From an uncultured Bacteroidales bacterium (GTDB lineage: Bacteria; Bacteroidota; Bacteroidia; Bacteroidales; UBA932), in the NCBI GenBank assembly GCA_944322585.1, contig CALUPB010000014.1:1-63892 (forward strand): DNA of 63,892 nucleotides, in the 5' to 3' direction. The notes below the pieces were generated by a model. That model was given only the letters and a program-made list of their open reading frames with translations, made no database searches and was not told the origin of the DNA. Of the stretch, positions 9,056 through 18,593 are shown one piece after another. Position 1 is the stretch's first letter, and every line of letters starts with the position of its first letter. A program made the position numbers and the translations under genes.

Positions 9056-10459
9056 TTATTCGGACATTTCTTCAGTCACTGTTATCTTCTGTATAGCATG
9101 ATTGCTCGCATCCGTGAAATAAATCTCCGTCCCGTCGGAACTTACATCGATACAGCGCGGACCTGTCAACGTACTGTTTCTCACACCTCCTCCGGCAATA
9201 GTCTCGACAACAGCATCGGAATAGTCAGGATTTTCTCCGATACGTACGAGCTTTATCTTCTTGGCTCCATAATCCGTCATCCAGATGTTGCCCTCAGGAT
9301 CAATGGCGAAATCATACACATCCATGAAAACAGCATCCGATACCGGTCCATCAACATCTGCGGCCCCTGTCTTTCCGAACAGATGGACAGGCTCCCCGCC
9401 TTCTGCCGGGATTCTGTAAAATCCGCTCTTTGCGTACACTATAAGATTGCCATCCAGATCGAAATCGAGAGCCAATATCTGTTCTCCTTCAAACTGGACA
9501 AACACTTCCTTTTCACTATCAGACATCTTGTCCTTTGAGCAATAATAAATCGTACCGCACGTCCTATCGCTCCAGATCCCGTCTCCCCGACACAGCGCAT
9601 AAAGGTTCCCTTCGGAGTCACAAAGTACATCTACGGCATTGGCTGTGTTTTGCTGCAATATTATTACTGGATCAGCCGGTGTGGTGCCTGCAAGATCAAA
9701 CATGCCGAATTTACCTCCCTTATAGGCAATATACAATTTATTGTCAGGACTTAGCGTAATACCGTATGGGAATCCTCCGGCAACAGAGTTTATCAATAAT
9801 TGTGACTCCCCAGTACTTGAATTCACCTTGAAGAAATTATTATCCCACCTGTTCCCGACAGCGATATAGTCATCTGAAAGAAGGCAGAGTGCATGCATAT
9901 CACCCTGAGAGTATTGAGGTACAGAAGATATCGTGAATACCTTGACAGGCACTCCTTCCGGAAAATTCCTCTCTATCAGAAAATATTTCACATTCTTGCC
10001 TTCCTCGACACTTGCTCCATCTTCCCCCTCGATCCTGTCTATCACGACAGGGAGAAGATATGTCCCGTTCTCCGGGATATCATTTCCGGTCACCGTGATT
10101 TCAGCCGTAGACGACACCGTATTATAACGGGGAAGCAGGACCGACGACTTCGTCAGTTCGAACGCATCGGTCGGCAGGGCCTGATAATCGGTACCGTTGG
10201 CCTCATTGTAATCAGGGACGAGCGATATGTCCGCCCGCAGACTGACATTGAGGACATTCTCAGTAATCCGGGCAGCCTCCACCCTGACCTCCAGCCTTGA
10301 AGAAGGCATTATATCCGTGAGTGTCACGACAGGCACTTCGCCGGCATTCTGCATTGCAAGTACGGCCGGACCTGCCGGTTCCTGTCCGTTCCTGTCGGAG
10401 CAGGAGAAAAGCACCGGAATCACAAATACCGATGCAAAAAAATAAGATATTCTGTTCAT
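9056..10459 (-). CDS. DUF1735 plus NHL-repeat propeller lipoprotein
   Basis: A 467-residue lipoprotein (signal FFASVFVIPVLFSC). Residues about 35-150 resemble DUF1735 (BT_3987-type N-terminal domain): LVPDYNEANGTDYQALP and SSTAEITVTGNDIPENGTYLLPV. Residues about 175-465 are a beta-propeller of NHL type, with repeated blade signatures such as FPYGITLSPDNKLYIAY, DVLCDSEGNLYALC, DFAIDPEGNIWMTDYG and RCIDVSSDGTEIYFTDASN. It is the last gene of the SusCD operon, 12 bases after the nuclease-fold lipoprotein. A role as a surface ligand-binding protein is likely by position; the ligand is unknown. Confidence 0.78.
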   Translation of the reverse strand: MNRISYFFASVFVIPVLFSCSDRNGQEPAGPAVLAMQNAGEVPVVTLTDIMPSSRLEVRVEAARITENVLNVSLRADISLVPDYNEANGTDYQALPTDAFELTKSSVLLPRYNTVSSTAEITVTGNDIPENGTYLLPVVIDRIEGEDGASVEEGKNVKYFLIERNFPEGVPVKVFTISSVPQYSQGDMHALCLLSDDYIAVGNRWDNNFFKVNSSTGESQLLINSVAGGFPYGITLSPDNKLYIAYKGGKFGMFDLAGTTPADPVIILQQNTANAVDVLCDSEGNLYALCRGDGIWSDRTCGTIYYCSKDKMSDSEKEVFVQFEGEQILALDFDLDGNLIVYAKSGFYRIPAEGGEPVHLFGKTGAADVDGPVSDAVFMDVYDFAIDPEGNIWMTDYGAKKIKLVRIGENPDYSDAVVETIAGGGVRNSTLTGPRCIDVSSDGTEIYFTDASNHAIQKITVTEEMSE

Positions 10460-10471
10460 TTCGTTAAAATT

Positions 10472-11350
10472 TTAATTGTTGTTCAACTTTACATCGATAT
10501 AGACCGGGAAGTGGTCCGATGCCTTGGATGCATCCGCAGACTTCAAACCTGTCCCGACATCGGAGCCGAGCAATTCATAGCTGCCTTCACCTTTCAGACC
10601 GAATATCATGTCGATACATGTCCCGTTCTGGAATGTAGCCTTCTCGCAGGAAAGCCTGTCCCAGTCGGTGCCGAGCCATATCACAGCAGCACTGTTGGAA
10701 TACTCATTCATGTCACCGCCGAAAAATACCGGTTTGCCTGTCCCTGAATACCATTCTTTGATCCTGGCTGTTATCGTCTGCACTTCCTTCAGTCTCTCGG
10801 AAGAACTCGAGACCTCAAGATGGGTCGTGGCAAAGATGAAAGAATCGAATTCAAGCACCAGACAGCCCCTGTCTTCCCCATCATTCGGAAGAGAGATAAA
10901 ATGCTCGTCTACAAGTTCCCCAATGGCATCAGGATTCCAGGCAATGCCCACACCGATATGTCCTCCGTTCCACGCCGCACTCGGACCGAAGACAGACTTC
11001 CAACCCTTCATTCCATGCGCGAATTGGGCGATCTGATCGATATCATGTCTGCCGTTCATATAATCCAGTTCGTTGAATCCCACGATATCCGCTTCCAGTT
11101 CGGTCATCATGGACACGACCATCGGAATACTGTTGGCAACATACTTGTCAAAATATCCTACATTGTACTGGACAATCCTCAATGCTCCTTCATCCTTGGG
11201 ATAAAGTCCCCCGTCACCGGACTCATCCGCATCGGGCTCCGTGATGGCAGGAGGAGGCAATTCAGGCACCGGTTCCCTGGCATCCGAACACGCTGACAGC
11301 ATCATTGCAGAAAGGCTGCAGAGAAAAAATTGCAAAACTCTGTTCTTCAT
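10472..11350 (-). CDS. Endonuclease/exonuclease/phosphatase-fold lipoprotein
   Basis: A 292-residue lipoprotein. The start at 11350 gives a lipobox (FFLCSLSAMMLSAC); a longer open frame would run into the upstream SusD gene. The catalytic pattern of the EEP fold is present in order: VQYNVGYFD (Asn), DIVGFNELDY (Glu), FATTHLEV (His), FFGGDMNEYS (Asp/Asn), IDMIFG (Asp) and SDHFPVYID (Asp-His). Such enzymes cleave phosphodiester bonds in nucleic acids, lipids or sugar phosphates. It lies 10 bases after SusD, so it probably acts at the cell surface on the cargo of the SusCD pair, or frees phosphate from it. The substrate is inference. Confidence 0.85.
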   Translation of the reverse strand: MKNRVLQFFLCSLSAMMLSACSDAREPVPELPPPAITEPDADESGDGGLYPKDEGALRIVQYNVGYFDKYVANSIPMVVSMMTELEADIVGFNELDYMNGRHDIDQIAQFAHGMKGWKSVFGPSAAWNGGHIGVGIAWNPDAIGELVDEHFISLPNDGEDRGCLVLEFDSFIFATTHLEVSSSSERLKEVQTITARIKEWYSGTGKPVFFGGDMNEYSNSAAVIWLGTDWDRLSCEKATFQNGTCIDMIFGLKGEGSYELLGSDVGTGLKSADASKASDHFPVYIDVKLNNN

Positions 11351-11360
11351 ATCTTTCCAT

Positions 11361-13124
11361 TTAAAAATCAAGTCCGTCATTCCATCCCGGATTCTGCGTG
11401 AGGGCGCCTTTGGACAACGACCTGTCATCCGTAGGAATCGGATAGAAGTAATCCCTTTCCTCATCCCACGAGAGGGTTATGTTGCTGTAAGGATCCACAT
11501 ATCCGTGATCGCCTTCGGACAGATTTATGTCCGTTCCGACTTTCAGGAAAAGCCTTGCATCGGAATCCGGCTTCTCCTCGCCCTGATACAGGCAAATATC
11601 GACCGTACCGTCATTATCAAGGTCATAGTCTCCGAGCCTGTCGAAATACATCCCATAGCATTTCTGGGTGAATGTCTGGCCTTCCTTCCATCTGATGATG
11701 TCATAATACCTGAATCCCTCACGGGAAAGTTCGACGGTACGTTCCCTGCGGATTTCAAGGATTACTCCCTTGTTGTCCCCAGTGACATGGGGGTACATGG
11801 CAGCCATATAATCATCCGCATCGGCTTTCGCCGCTGCCAAGTCGATATTAGGCATGTCTACCCTGTCCCGTATCTTCTTGATGGAATTGTCGAGGTCCGT
11901 CTGGGTAAGTGTACCGAGTTCCGCCTTTGCCTCGGCAAAATTGAGATATACTTCCGCAGACCTGAAAATCGGGAGGTCGATATATGACTTGTTGTAAGGA
12001 TCGCACTCGACCCCGGCTACAAACTTTATCGGCTGATAACCGGTAACCGTGTAGGTAAAATCAGGAGCGACCGGCTCGGTCGATCCCACCCTTGTATATC
12101 CCGGAGTGCGTATGCTCTGGGCATACCTGGGATCACGTCCTTCACTTTCCTCGGCGAACTCCATAGTCTCCCAGCCTGGCTGGTCAGTGAAAGGCTTGCC
12201 TGTATCCATAAGATAACTGGCCATGATCTTCCTCGACATTCCCGGCCGTCCGTAACTCTGGGTCATGGTATAATAATTGGCATCATGCACAACATTCAGA
12301 GCATTGCTGTAGTCTCTTGCAAGTATTATTTCCTGGCTGATGGCATTCTCCGATATGAAAAGGTTAAGGTAACTCTTGTCCGGACCGTCCGCCGTATAGA
12401 TGCCGTAACCGCTGGTGTTCATGAATTCCTCGCTGGCAGAAACGCACTGTCCGAGATACCATTCCCAGTTGTATTCAGGATACATTGTCTCCTGGTATTC
12501 ATGGTATTTGCGGAAAGTGCCCTCGAAAAGGCAGAAACGGGACTTGAGGGCAAGGGCAGTCCATTTCGTCACACGGTACAGGGATTTTTCTGCAGGAAGG
12601 TTTGCTATTGCGTAATCTATATCCTCTATCATCTTCTGCATCACAAGCTCCCTGCTGTCCCTCGGCTTGTAGAGGTCAGGGTCAGCGGAACCGAGCTGAT
12701 GGTCATACCATGGTACATCCCCGAAACGTTTGACCTTCTCGAAATAGAAATATGCCCTGAAGAACCTTGCCACAGCATCATATTCAGCCCGCACAGCCGC
12801 ATCCTCGCAATTGACGGAATATTCGAGCAGGGTATTGAAGTTCCTGAGGGCAGACCAGTCCCATCCTCCGCCTGAGGCAGGGACAGTCCGGCCATCGCGC
12901 ATCTCGGCCGGACATTCCATGGATAGACACAGGTCATAATTCTCGGAATATATACCTGACCCCGGGAAAATCGTATAGAATCCGTTGCTGAATGCCTGGA
13001 GTTCATTCTCATTGGAGAAAAACGAACCCGGCGACATCTGTGCCAAAGGTTCCTTGTCCAACCATCCGGCACAGCTGCAGAGAATCAGCAGTGAAAACAG
13101 CGGTATTATCGTATTCTTTTTCAT
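11361..13124 (-). CDS. SusD/RagB family nutrient-binding lipoprotein
   Basis: A 587-residue outer-membrane lipoprotein (signal IIPLFSLLILCSCAGW). N-terminal motifs LDKEPLAQMSPGSFFSNENELQAFSNGFY and RAYFYFEKVKRFGDVPWYD are typical of SusD; the C-terminal half has the RagB pattern with PIFRSAEVYLNFAEAKAELG, EIRRERTVELSREGFRYYDIIRWKEG and FYPIP. It forms the lid of the SusC channel encoded upstream, 39 bases away. The ligand is unknown; no glycoside hydrolase or sulfatase is in the operon to suggest a glycan. Confidence 0.95.
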   Translation of the reverse strand: MKKNTIIPLFSLLILCSCAGWLDKEPLAQMSPGSFFSNENELQAFSNGFYTIFPGSGIYSENYDLCLSMECPAEMRDGRTVPASGGGWDWSALRNFNTLLEYSVNCEDAAVRAEYDAVARFFRAYFYFEKVKRFGDVPWYDHQLGSADPDLYKPRDSRELVMQKMIEDIDYAIANLPAEKSLYRVTKWTALALKSRFCLFEGTFRKYHEYQETMYPEYNWEWYLGQCVSASEEFMNTSGYGIYTADGPDKSYLNLFISENAISQEIILARDYSNALNVVHDANYYTMTQSYGRPGMSRKIMASYLMDTGKPFTDQPGWETMEFAEESEGRDPRYAQSIRTPGYTRVGSTEPVAPDFTYTVTGYQPIKFVAGVECDPYNKSYIDLPIFRSAEVYLNFAEAKAELGTLTQTDLDNSIKKIRDRVDMPNIDLAAAKADADDYMAAMYPHVTGDNKGVILEIRRERTVELSREGFRYYDIIRWKEGQTFTQKCYGMYFDRLGDYDLDNDGTVDICLYQGEEKPDSDARLFLKVGTDINLSEGDHGYVDPYSNITLSWDEERDYFYPIPTDDRSLSKGALTQNPGWNDGLDF

Positions 13125-13163
13125 TGTTCTGGATATTGATTGTTTGTCTTATAGTACACCATG

Positions 13164-16100
13164 TCAGAACTTGATGTCGATTCCGAATATGAATGTCTTC
13201 TGCCATGGATATATCTGCTGGTATGCACCGGATACAGCCATTTCGGGATCTATGTAGTCCGAATGGATATCATGCCAGGTGACGAGGTTCTCTCCGCTGA
13301 AATAGATCCGGACATCATCTATCTTTATCTTGCGGGTCCATTTCTGCGGAAGCGTATAGCCTACAGTCAGACTCTTGAGCCTGCAGTACCCTGCATTCTG
13401 GAGATATCTGTCGTTGACTGCGGAAAGCTCCCTTGCATTATCGCCGACATCCAAGGCAACATATCCCCTCGGCCTCGGGAAATATGCATCAGGATTGTCT
13501 TCCGACCATATCTGGGTATGGAAATCCTTAGGAATGAATGTAGAGTAAGGTCTTGAATACGGTCCCCAGAAATACATCGAACCGGCATCAGGGTACCAGT
13601 CCCTGTGACCGACTCCCTGAAAGAATATCGAGAAATCAATACCGCACCACTGGAAACCGAGATTGATACCGTAATTGTATCTCGGCTGTGAATTTCCGAT
13701 GATTTCCCTGTCGCCCGGATCATCTACGGTATCCTTTCCCCTGTTGATTTCTCCATCGCCATCGATATCCCTGAACTTGAGGTCTCCGGCCCTGAGTCCT
13801 TTTTCAGCCCCTGCCGAACTTTCTATGATGGTATTGACTACTTTCTGGTCCACCGGCCAGGAAGCAGCCTCCTCGTCAGATGCGAAAAGTCCGTCTATGC
13901 GGTATCCCCATATTTCGCCCCATCTCATACCTTCGTAATAGTTCTTGGCAAAAGACTTCTCGGGATTGTCGAATTTGGTAATCTCGCTTATGTAGTCACT
14001 GAACACTACCGATGCATTATAGGAAAACGGTTTGCCGAGAAGCATGAACATGTCCTTCCATGAAAGCGTAAGCTCATATCCCTGAGTGCGCAGGTCGGCG
14101 GTATTCATTTTCGGCGATGATGCCCCGTACACAGCCGGGAGCGCTATCCCTGCCGTGAGCATGTCCTTGGTGTCACGGATATAGAACTCTCCGGTGAACC
14201 CGAGCCTGTTGTTCAGGAATGCCATATCGATACCGAGATTCTGGTGCTGGGCCACCTCCCATGTCAGATCGGAAGCCACAGGAGCTGATATCGTAGCCAC
14301 CGTAGGCTTGTTGCCTCCGAAAAGATAACTCTGGGAACCTATCGAAATCGTCCTGACATAATCATAATAGCCCACCTGCTGGTTGCCGAGCTGACCGAAA
14401 GAGTATCTGATCTTCAGATTGTTGAACCAGTTCCTGACCGGCTCGAAAAACTTCTCCTCGGAGATGCGCCACCCTGCAGACACGGACGGGAAGAACCCCC
14501 AGCGCGTTCCTCTCGCGAATCTGGATGTCCCGTCATAGCGTCCGCTGACTTCGAACAGGTATTTCCCGGCATAGTCATAGTTGATACGGCCGAAGAAACC
14601 GGCAATGGCATATTCGTTCTGTCCTCCGCTGACTTCCATACGTTCCTCGCCATCGGCGCCCTGCCCTACCAGGTTAAGGTCATTCAGAGTATCGGACAAC
14701 AGGTTATATCCTCTGGCCGTCACATCCTTGAGATGTTTCGTCTCCCAGTTGAAACCGGCCATGACCTTCAGATTATGTTTTTCGGCATACGTGTCTTCGT
14801 AAGTAGCAAACACATTGGTCTGCATGTACTCCTGCGTCTTGAAATATTCAGAAAGCTTGTTTTCCCATATTCCGGTTGTCTGGGTGACAGTCTCTCCTGG
14901 ATACTGGGAATAGGTGGTGTTCACCTGTCTGTTCATGGATCTGGCGATATCTGTCATATAAGTGAAATTACCACGTATCTCCAATTTTTCCCAGGGTTTC
15001 AGGGTAATCTCCGCAGTAGTGGAAATATTGTCCTGCTTATCGGTATTCCTGTTCAACCCGGCATCCAGAATCGGCATGTAGCCATCCATGACCGGCGAGT
15101 TGCTGAATGATGTCATCGAAATGCTTGTCCCGTCGGGATTTTGCGTAGGATAGCTTGCCAGGGCATGCTTGGTGATATAGTTGAACGTACTGTTCACAAC
15201 CGCTATTCCGGGATAACTGTAGGTATAATGATAATAGCTCGTATTGCTGCTGATGTTGATCCAGTCGTTCACATCGAACGAAAGCCTTGCCCTGAAATTC
15301 ACCTTGTGATAGACATCCGTATCCTTGCGGAACATTCCCTCTTCTCTGTTGAATCCGCCGGACAGATAATACTTGAACCTTTCAGAGCCTCCGTTGAACG
15401 AAATATTGTGGGTCATGGACGGATGTCTGTCACGGTAGACATGGTGATACCAGTCTGTGTTGGCATAGTACACATACGTATCCCTGCCGTTCCTCTGGTC
15501 GATCATAACCCACGGACGCTCGGGATTCTCGACGACATCGTTGCGTCTGATCCAGAGCTGGTACATATCCTCCTCCGTATATGTAGAGTAGTTCACCCCG
15601 GCATAGGATTTATAGAACATGTCATTGAGGTAGACGGAATAATATCCCCTCGTCTCGAAATCGGTGGACATCGTAGGCTCCGACCAGCCGAAGCGGCCGC
15701 TGTATGTCACCTGAGGTTTCCCGTCCGACATCTGTCCTGACTTGGTGGTTACGAGAATGACACCGAAAGACGCCCTCGCACCGTAGATGGCGGCGGATGA
15801 GGCATCCTTTATCACGGATATGGATTCCACATCATTGGGATTGACAAGATCAAGGTCGCCTTCCACACCGTCCACAAGGACAAGCGGAGAGCCCCCGTTG
15901 ATCGAGTTGATACCGCGGATATTGATGCTCGCTCCGTTTCCCGGCCTTCCGGAAGATGTGGTGACATTCAGTCCGGGAACGCTTCCCTGAAGCATGTGGG
16001 TCAATGTCGGGGATACCCTGTCCTGAAGATCGGAAGACTCAACGGTAGAGACAGCTCCGGTAAGGTTGACTTTCTTCTGGGTACCGTAACCTACCACTAC

Positions 16101-16679
16101 AGTGGCATCGAGGCTGATGGCATCCTCCGAAAGCCAGATTGTAAGATTGTCTTTTGTACCTGTGAGCCGGACTGTCTTCTCGACATAGCCGAGACAGGAG
16201 AATGTAAGGGAATGCTCCTCCTGTGACAGTCTGATGGAAAATTTACCGTCAAGGTCAGTTGTCACTCCATGAGATGCCTGATTGGTAAAGACGGCTGCCC
16301 CGACTATCGGCTCATTGTTGACATCGAATACCTCTCCGGTAATGACTCTGTAAACACCGTCATCCACATCGGAATTCAGAGGATACAGGGCTATCTGACG
16401 CCCGTTGATTTCATAACCGACGGATACAGGGAAAAGCATCCTGTCCAATGCTTCCTGCACAGGAATGTTTTCAGCGGATAATGAAACCTTTACGGAAAGG
16501 TCAAGCCCGGCTGCATCATACAAAAAAGTATAGCTGGAGGCAGATTCCACGGCATCTATTGCCTCACTTAAAGGGATACTGCTGAAACTGACAGTAATCC
16601 TGTCTGTTCCGGTCTGTCCCCATGCAAGCAGACTGCCCATAACAAGCAGTACTGCCGAAACAAATGATCGTAAATGCAT
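13164..16679 (-). CDS. SusC/RagA TonB-linked outer-membrane transporter with STN domain
   Basis: A 1171-residue TonB-dependent channel. Order of parts: signal peptide (SAVLLVMGSLLAWG), STN domain at about 25-80 that talks to a FecR-type anti-sigma, carboxypeptidase-like regulatory domain at about 112-190 (GEVFDVNNEPIVGAAVF), plug domain from about 195 (VVVGYGTQKKVNLTGAV, the SusC signature; then NIRGINSINGGSPLVLVDG), and a long beta-barrel ending in IFGIDIKF with a terminal Phe. The STN domain together with the linked FecR and sigma genes indicates cell-surface signalling: substrate binding probably switches on its own operon. Confidence 0.96.
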   Translation of the reverse strand: MHLRSFVSAVLLVMGSLLAWGQTGTDRITVSFSSIPLSEAIDAVESASSYTFLYDAAGLDLSVKVSLSAENIPVQEALDRMLFPVSVGYEINGRQIALYPLNSDVDDGVYRVITGEVFDVNNEPIVGAAVFTNQASHGVTTDLDGKFSIRLSQEEHSLTFSCLGYVEKTVRLTGTKDNLTIWLSEDAISLDATVVVGYGTQKKVNLTGAVSTVESSDLQDRVSPTLTHMLQGSVPGLNVTTSSGRPGNGASINIRGINSINGGSPLVLVDGVEGDLDLVNPNDVESISVIKDASSAAIYGARASFGVILVTTKSGQMSDGKPQVTYSGRFGWSEPTMSTDFETRGYYSVYLNDMFYKSYAGVNYSTYTEEDMYQLWIRRNDVVENPERPWVMIDQRNGRDTYVYYANTDWYHHVYRDRHPSMTHNISFNGGSERFKYYLSGGFNREEGMFRKDTDVYHKVNFRARLSFDVNDWINISSNTSYYHYTYSYPGIAVVNSTFNYITKHALASYPTQNPDGTSISMTSFSNSPVMDGYMPILDAGLNRNTDKQDNISTTAEITLKPWEKLEIRGNFTYMTDIARSMNRQVNTTYSQYPGETVTQTTGIWENKLSEYFKTQEYMQTNVFATYEDTYAEKHNLKVMAGFNWETKHLKDVTARGYNLLSDTLNDLNLVGQGADGEERMEVSGGQNEYAIAGFFGRINYDYAGKYLFEVSGRYDGTSRFARGTRWGFFPSVSAGWRISEEKFFEPVRNWFNNLKIRYSFGQLGNQQVGYYDYVRTISIGSQSYLFGGNKPTVATISAPVASDLTWEVAQHQNLGIDMAFLNNRLGFTGEFYIRDTKDMLTAGIALPAVYGASSPKMNTADLRTQGYELTLSWKDMFMLLGKPFSYNASVVFSDYISEITKFDNPEKSFAKNYYEGMRWGEIWGYRIDGLFASDEEAASWPVDQKVVNTIIESSAGAEKGLRAGDLKFRDIDGDGEINRGKDTVDDPGDREIIGNSQPRYNYGINLGFQWCGIDFSIFFQGVGHRDWYPDAGSMYFWGPYSRPYSTFIPKDFHTQIWSEDNPDAYFPRPRGYVALDVGDNARELSAVNDRYLQNAGYCRLKSLTVGYTLPQKWTRKIKIDDVRIYFSGENLVTWHDIHSDYIDPEMAVSGAYQQIYPWQKTFIFGIDIKF

Positions 16680-16751
16680 TTGACAATTGGTTAGTTATTA
16701 TTATGGATTATAATGATCCGGACATCCGGAAACATTTCATACCGGATTCCG

Positions 16752-17750
16752 TCAGAATATCTGTACCGAACCATCTTCGAGATATCTGTAGTCTATCTCT
16801 GGACTCGCCTTGTTGATAAGGGAAAGTATTACGTCGAGAGGCTCATCCGTCACGGTGAAGGAAAGCCTGGCCGCATGGTCGGTTTCAGCAATGATATCTA
16901 TCTTCACATCATACCACACAGACAGTTCCCTGCACACCGACTCGATGTCATCATCGCGGAACGAAATCCGGTCATGCGCCCATAACGATGCGAATGCGGT
17001 ATCCCCCGTCCGCACCGATATGATCCCGTCCGACTTTGAATAGCTCGCAATCTCACCTGCCGTTATGACCTGCACCCCATCGCGGTCTCCGGAAAAGCCG
17101 CTGCTGTCCAAACATCCCGGGACCAATCTGACAGTACCTTCCACAAGACTGACAACGACTCTGTCACGGCAATCCTTTATATCGAACGAAGTTCCGAGCA
17201 CTTCGATGCCCAGCCCCGAAATGCTTACCCTGAACGGTCTGTCAGCATCCTTCGCGACATCGAAGAATGCTTCCCCTGAAAGACTTACACTTCTTGTCTT
17301 CCGTCCGAAATCCTTATCATAGCTGACATGGGCACCGTTCCGCAGCCATACTTCCGAGCCGTCGGGGAGTGTCGCCACGGTCTTGCCGGCGACATTGCCG
17401 AAAGATGCATCTGCCATTGTTCTGTCATGAGCCTGATCCGATACCGTATAGACGGCAAGTCCGGCAATCAGGACAGCCGCGACAGAAGCAGCCATAGCGG
17501 AAATGGCCCCGTACCGCCTGCCGGACATGCCGTTAACCATGGCCGATATCTTCCGCCATGTCTTTCTCTCGTCCGGACGCACCGAAGAAGCCTTCGCCCT
17601 GGCGGCCGACCATACCGCTGACACCTTCCGGTACAGTTCCCTGTTTTCCGGAACAGCAATCCATTCATCGAACGCCGTCTTCTCCGTATCCGGAAGCGTA
17701 TTCTTCAAGGATTTGATTATCAAATCAACAATAGGCCGATTATCTTTCAT
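16752..17750 (-). CDS. FecR-family anti-sigma factor
   Basis: A 332-residue single-pass inner-membrane regulator. The cytoplasmic N-terminus (DEWIAVPENRELYRKV) would hold the sigma factor. One membrane segment lies near 80-103 (ISAMAASVAAVLIAGLAVYTV). The periplasmic part has the FecR domain (TLPDGSEVWLRNGAHVSYD, VSLSGEAFFDVAKDADRPF, VLGTSFDIKD) and a DUF4974 C-terminal domain (ISFRDDDIESVCRELSVWYD). It lies between the sigma gene and the STN-containing SusC, the usual arrangement. The start at 17750 is preferred over ATG/GTG options up to 17780. A 107-base palindromic element separates it from the sigma gene. Confidence 0.93.
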   Translation of the reverse strand: MKDNRPIVDLIIKSLKNTLPDTEKTAFDEWIAVPENRELYRKVSAVWSAARAKASSVRPDERKTWRKISAMVNGMSGRRYGAISAMAASVAAVLIAGLAVYTVSDQAHDRTMADASFGNVAGKTVATLPDGSEVWLRNGAHVSYDKDFGRKTRSVSLSGEAFFDVAKDADRPFRVSISGLGIEVLGTSFDIKDCRDRVVVSLVEGTVRLVPGCLDSSGFSGDRDGVQVITAGEIASYSKSDGIISVRTGDTAFASLWAHDRISFRDDDIESVCRELSVWYDVKIDIIAETDHAARLSFTVTDEPLDVILSLINKASPEIDYRYLEDGSVQIF

Positions 17751-17845
17751 TTCCTGTATCATTACATAATAAAGACACAAAAACAGACTCCGACCCTTGA
17801 TTTATTTCAGATTTTTTATCTGATTTTTCTGAAATCAGTAATAGG

Positions 17846-17952
17846 TCTGGCAGAGACTGCCCTGCAGGCGTGACCGCCCGTGGTCTCGTGAACGGGAGGG
17901 ACCCGCGCCGCAGGCGTGGGAGGGATTTACCTGCAGGGCAGTCTCTGCCAGA
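17846..17952. repeat. Long palindromic element between sigma and anti-sigma genes
   Basis: Perfect 23-base inverted repeats at 17846-17868 and 17930-17952 (each contains CCTGCAGG or its continuation GGGCAGTCTCTGCC) enclose a GC-rich 61-base loop. The loop itself holds a smaller stem, CCCGT/ACGGG at 17877-17881 and 17892-17896, and two near-copies of GCAGGCGTG. It fits a mobile REP- or MITE-like unit, or a structured RNA element in the sigma-fecR transcript. It is not protein-coding, although open frames cross it. Confidence 0.75.
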
Positions 17953-17968
17953 TATATACCCGAATATG

Positions 17969-18553
17969 TCAAAAAGAAATAAGAAAAAGGAAGAAATTCT
18001 TCTTGAGGGCAAGACGGATTGTCTTGATGGCCTTGGTCATATGACCCTCGACCGTCTTGACGGACAGATTCATGCTTGCCGCTATCTCGGCATTGGACAT
18101 GCCTTCTGAACGGCTTTTCTCGAACACTTCCCTGCTTTTCGGAGAAAGGGATCTGACAGCCTCCCAGACTATCCGGGAAGCATCCTCTACATTCATGCTG
18201 TCCTGTTCATACAGACATGACAGAGGATCTACTTCATCTATGCTGACCGTAACGTAACTGTGATCCCTGAGATAATTGAGACAGCGGTTGCGGACCGAAC
18301 GGAGCGCATAGCCCCGGAATGACGAAGATATATTCACCGAAGTCCTGTGAAGCCACAGATGCATGAAGAAATCCAGCACTACCTCTTCGGCATCGGTCAT
18401 CCCGGGAAGATAGAATGCTGCATAGCGGCAGAGATCGGAATACCATCCCGTGAAAAGTTCACGGTAAACCCGTCTGCTGCCGGTCTCCCGGAATTCATTC
18501 CACAGGGGTTCATCTGCTGCTACGCCCATCCCTTTTCCTGATCCGTTATTCAT
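17969..18553 (-). CDS. ECF RNA polymerase sigma factor
   Basis: A 194-residue sigma-70 family protein of extracytoplasmic type. Region 2 is visible (LFTGWYSDLCRYAAFYLPG, DAEEVVLDFFMHLWLHR, FRGYALRSVRNRCLNYLRD). Region 4 is near the end: LSPKSREVFEKSRSEGMSNAEIAASMNLSVKTVEGHMTKA, a helix-turn-helix that reads the -35 element. It is the first gene of a sigma-FecR-SusC-SusD cascade and is probably held by the FecR protein. Its own promoter has a 14-base palindrome just after the -7 box, a possible operator. Confidence 0.95.
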   Translation of the reverse strand: MNNGSGKGMGVAADEPLWNEFRETGSRRVYRELFTGWYSDLCRYAAFYLPGMTDAEEVVLDFFMHLWLHRTSVNISSSFRGYALRSVRNRCLNYLRDHSYVTVSIDEVDPLSCLYEQDSMNVEDASRIVWEAVRSLSPKSREVFEKSRSEGMSNAEIAASMNLSVKTVEGHMTKAIKTIRLALKKNFFLFLISF

Positions 18554-18571
18554 CCGTTCCAGATTTTCCTA

Positions 18572-18593
18572 ATACGTTAACGTATCAAAAATA
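18572..18593 (-). promoter_or_regulatory. -7 box with adjoining 14-base palindrome upstream of the sigma gene
   Basis: On the minus strand TATTTTTG (18586-18593) matches TAnnTTTG. It is directly followed by the perfect palindrome ATACGTTAACGTAT (18572-18585), which would cover the transcription start. No clear -33 TTTG is seen. The palindrome may bind a repressor. Confidence 0.55.

Noticed and set aside
17740-18109. Two open frames on either strand across the 107-base palindrome, both with PAGQSLPD-like ends
   Set aside because: The shared ends come from the inverted repeat arms; no domain, no proper start.
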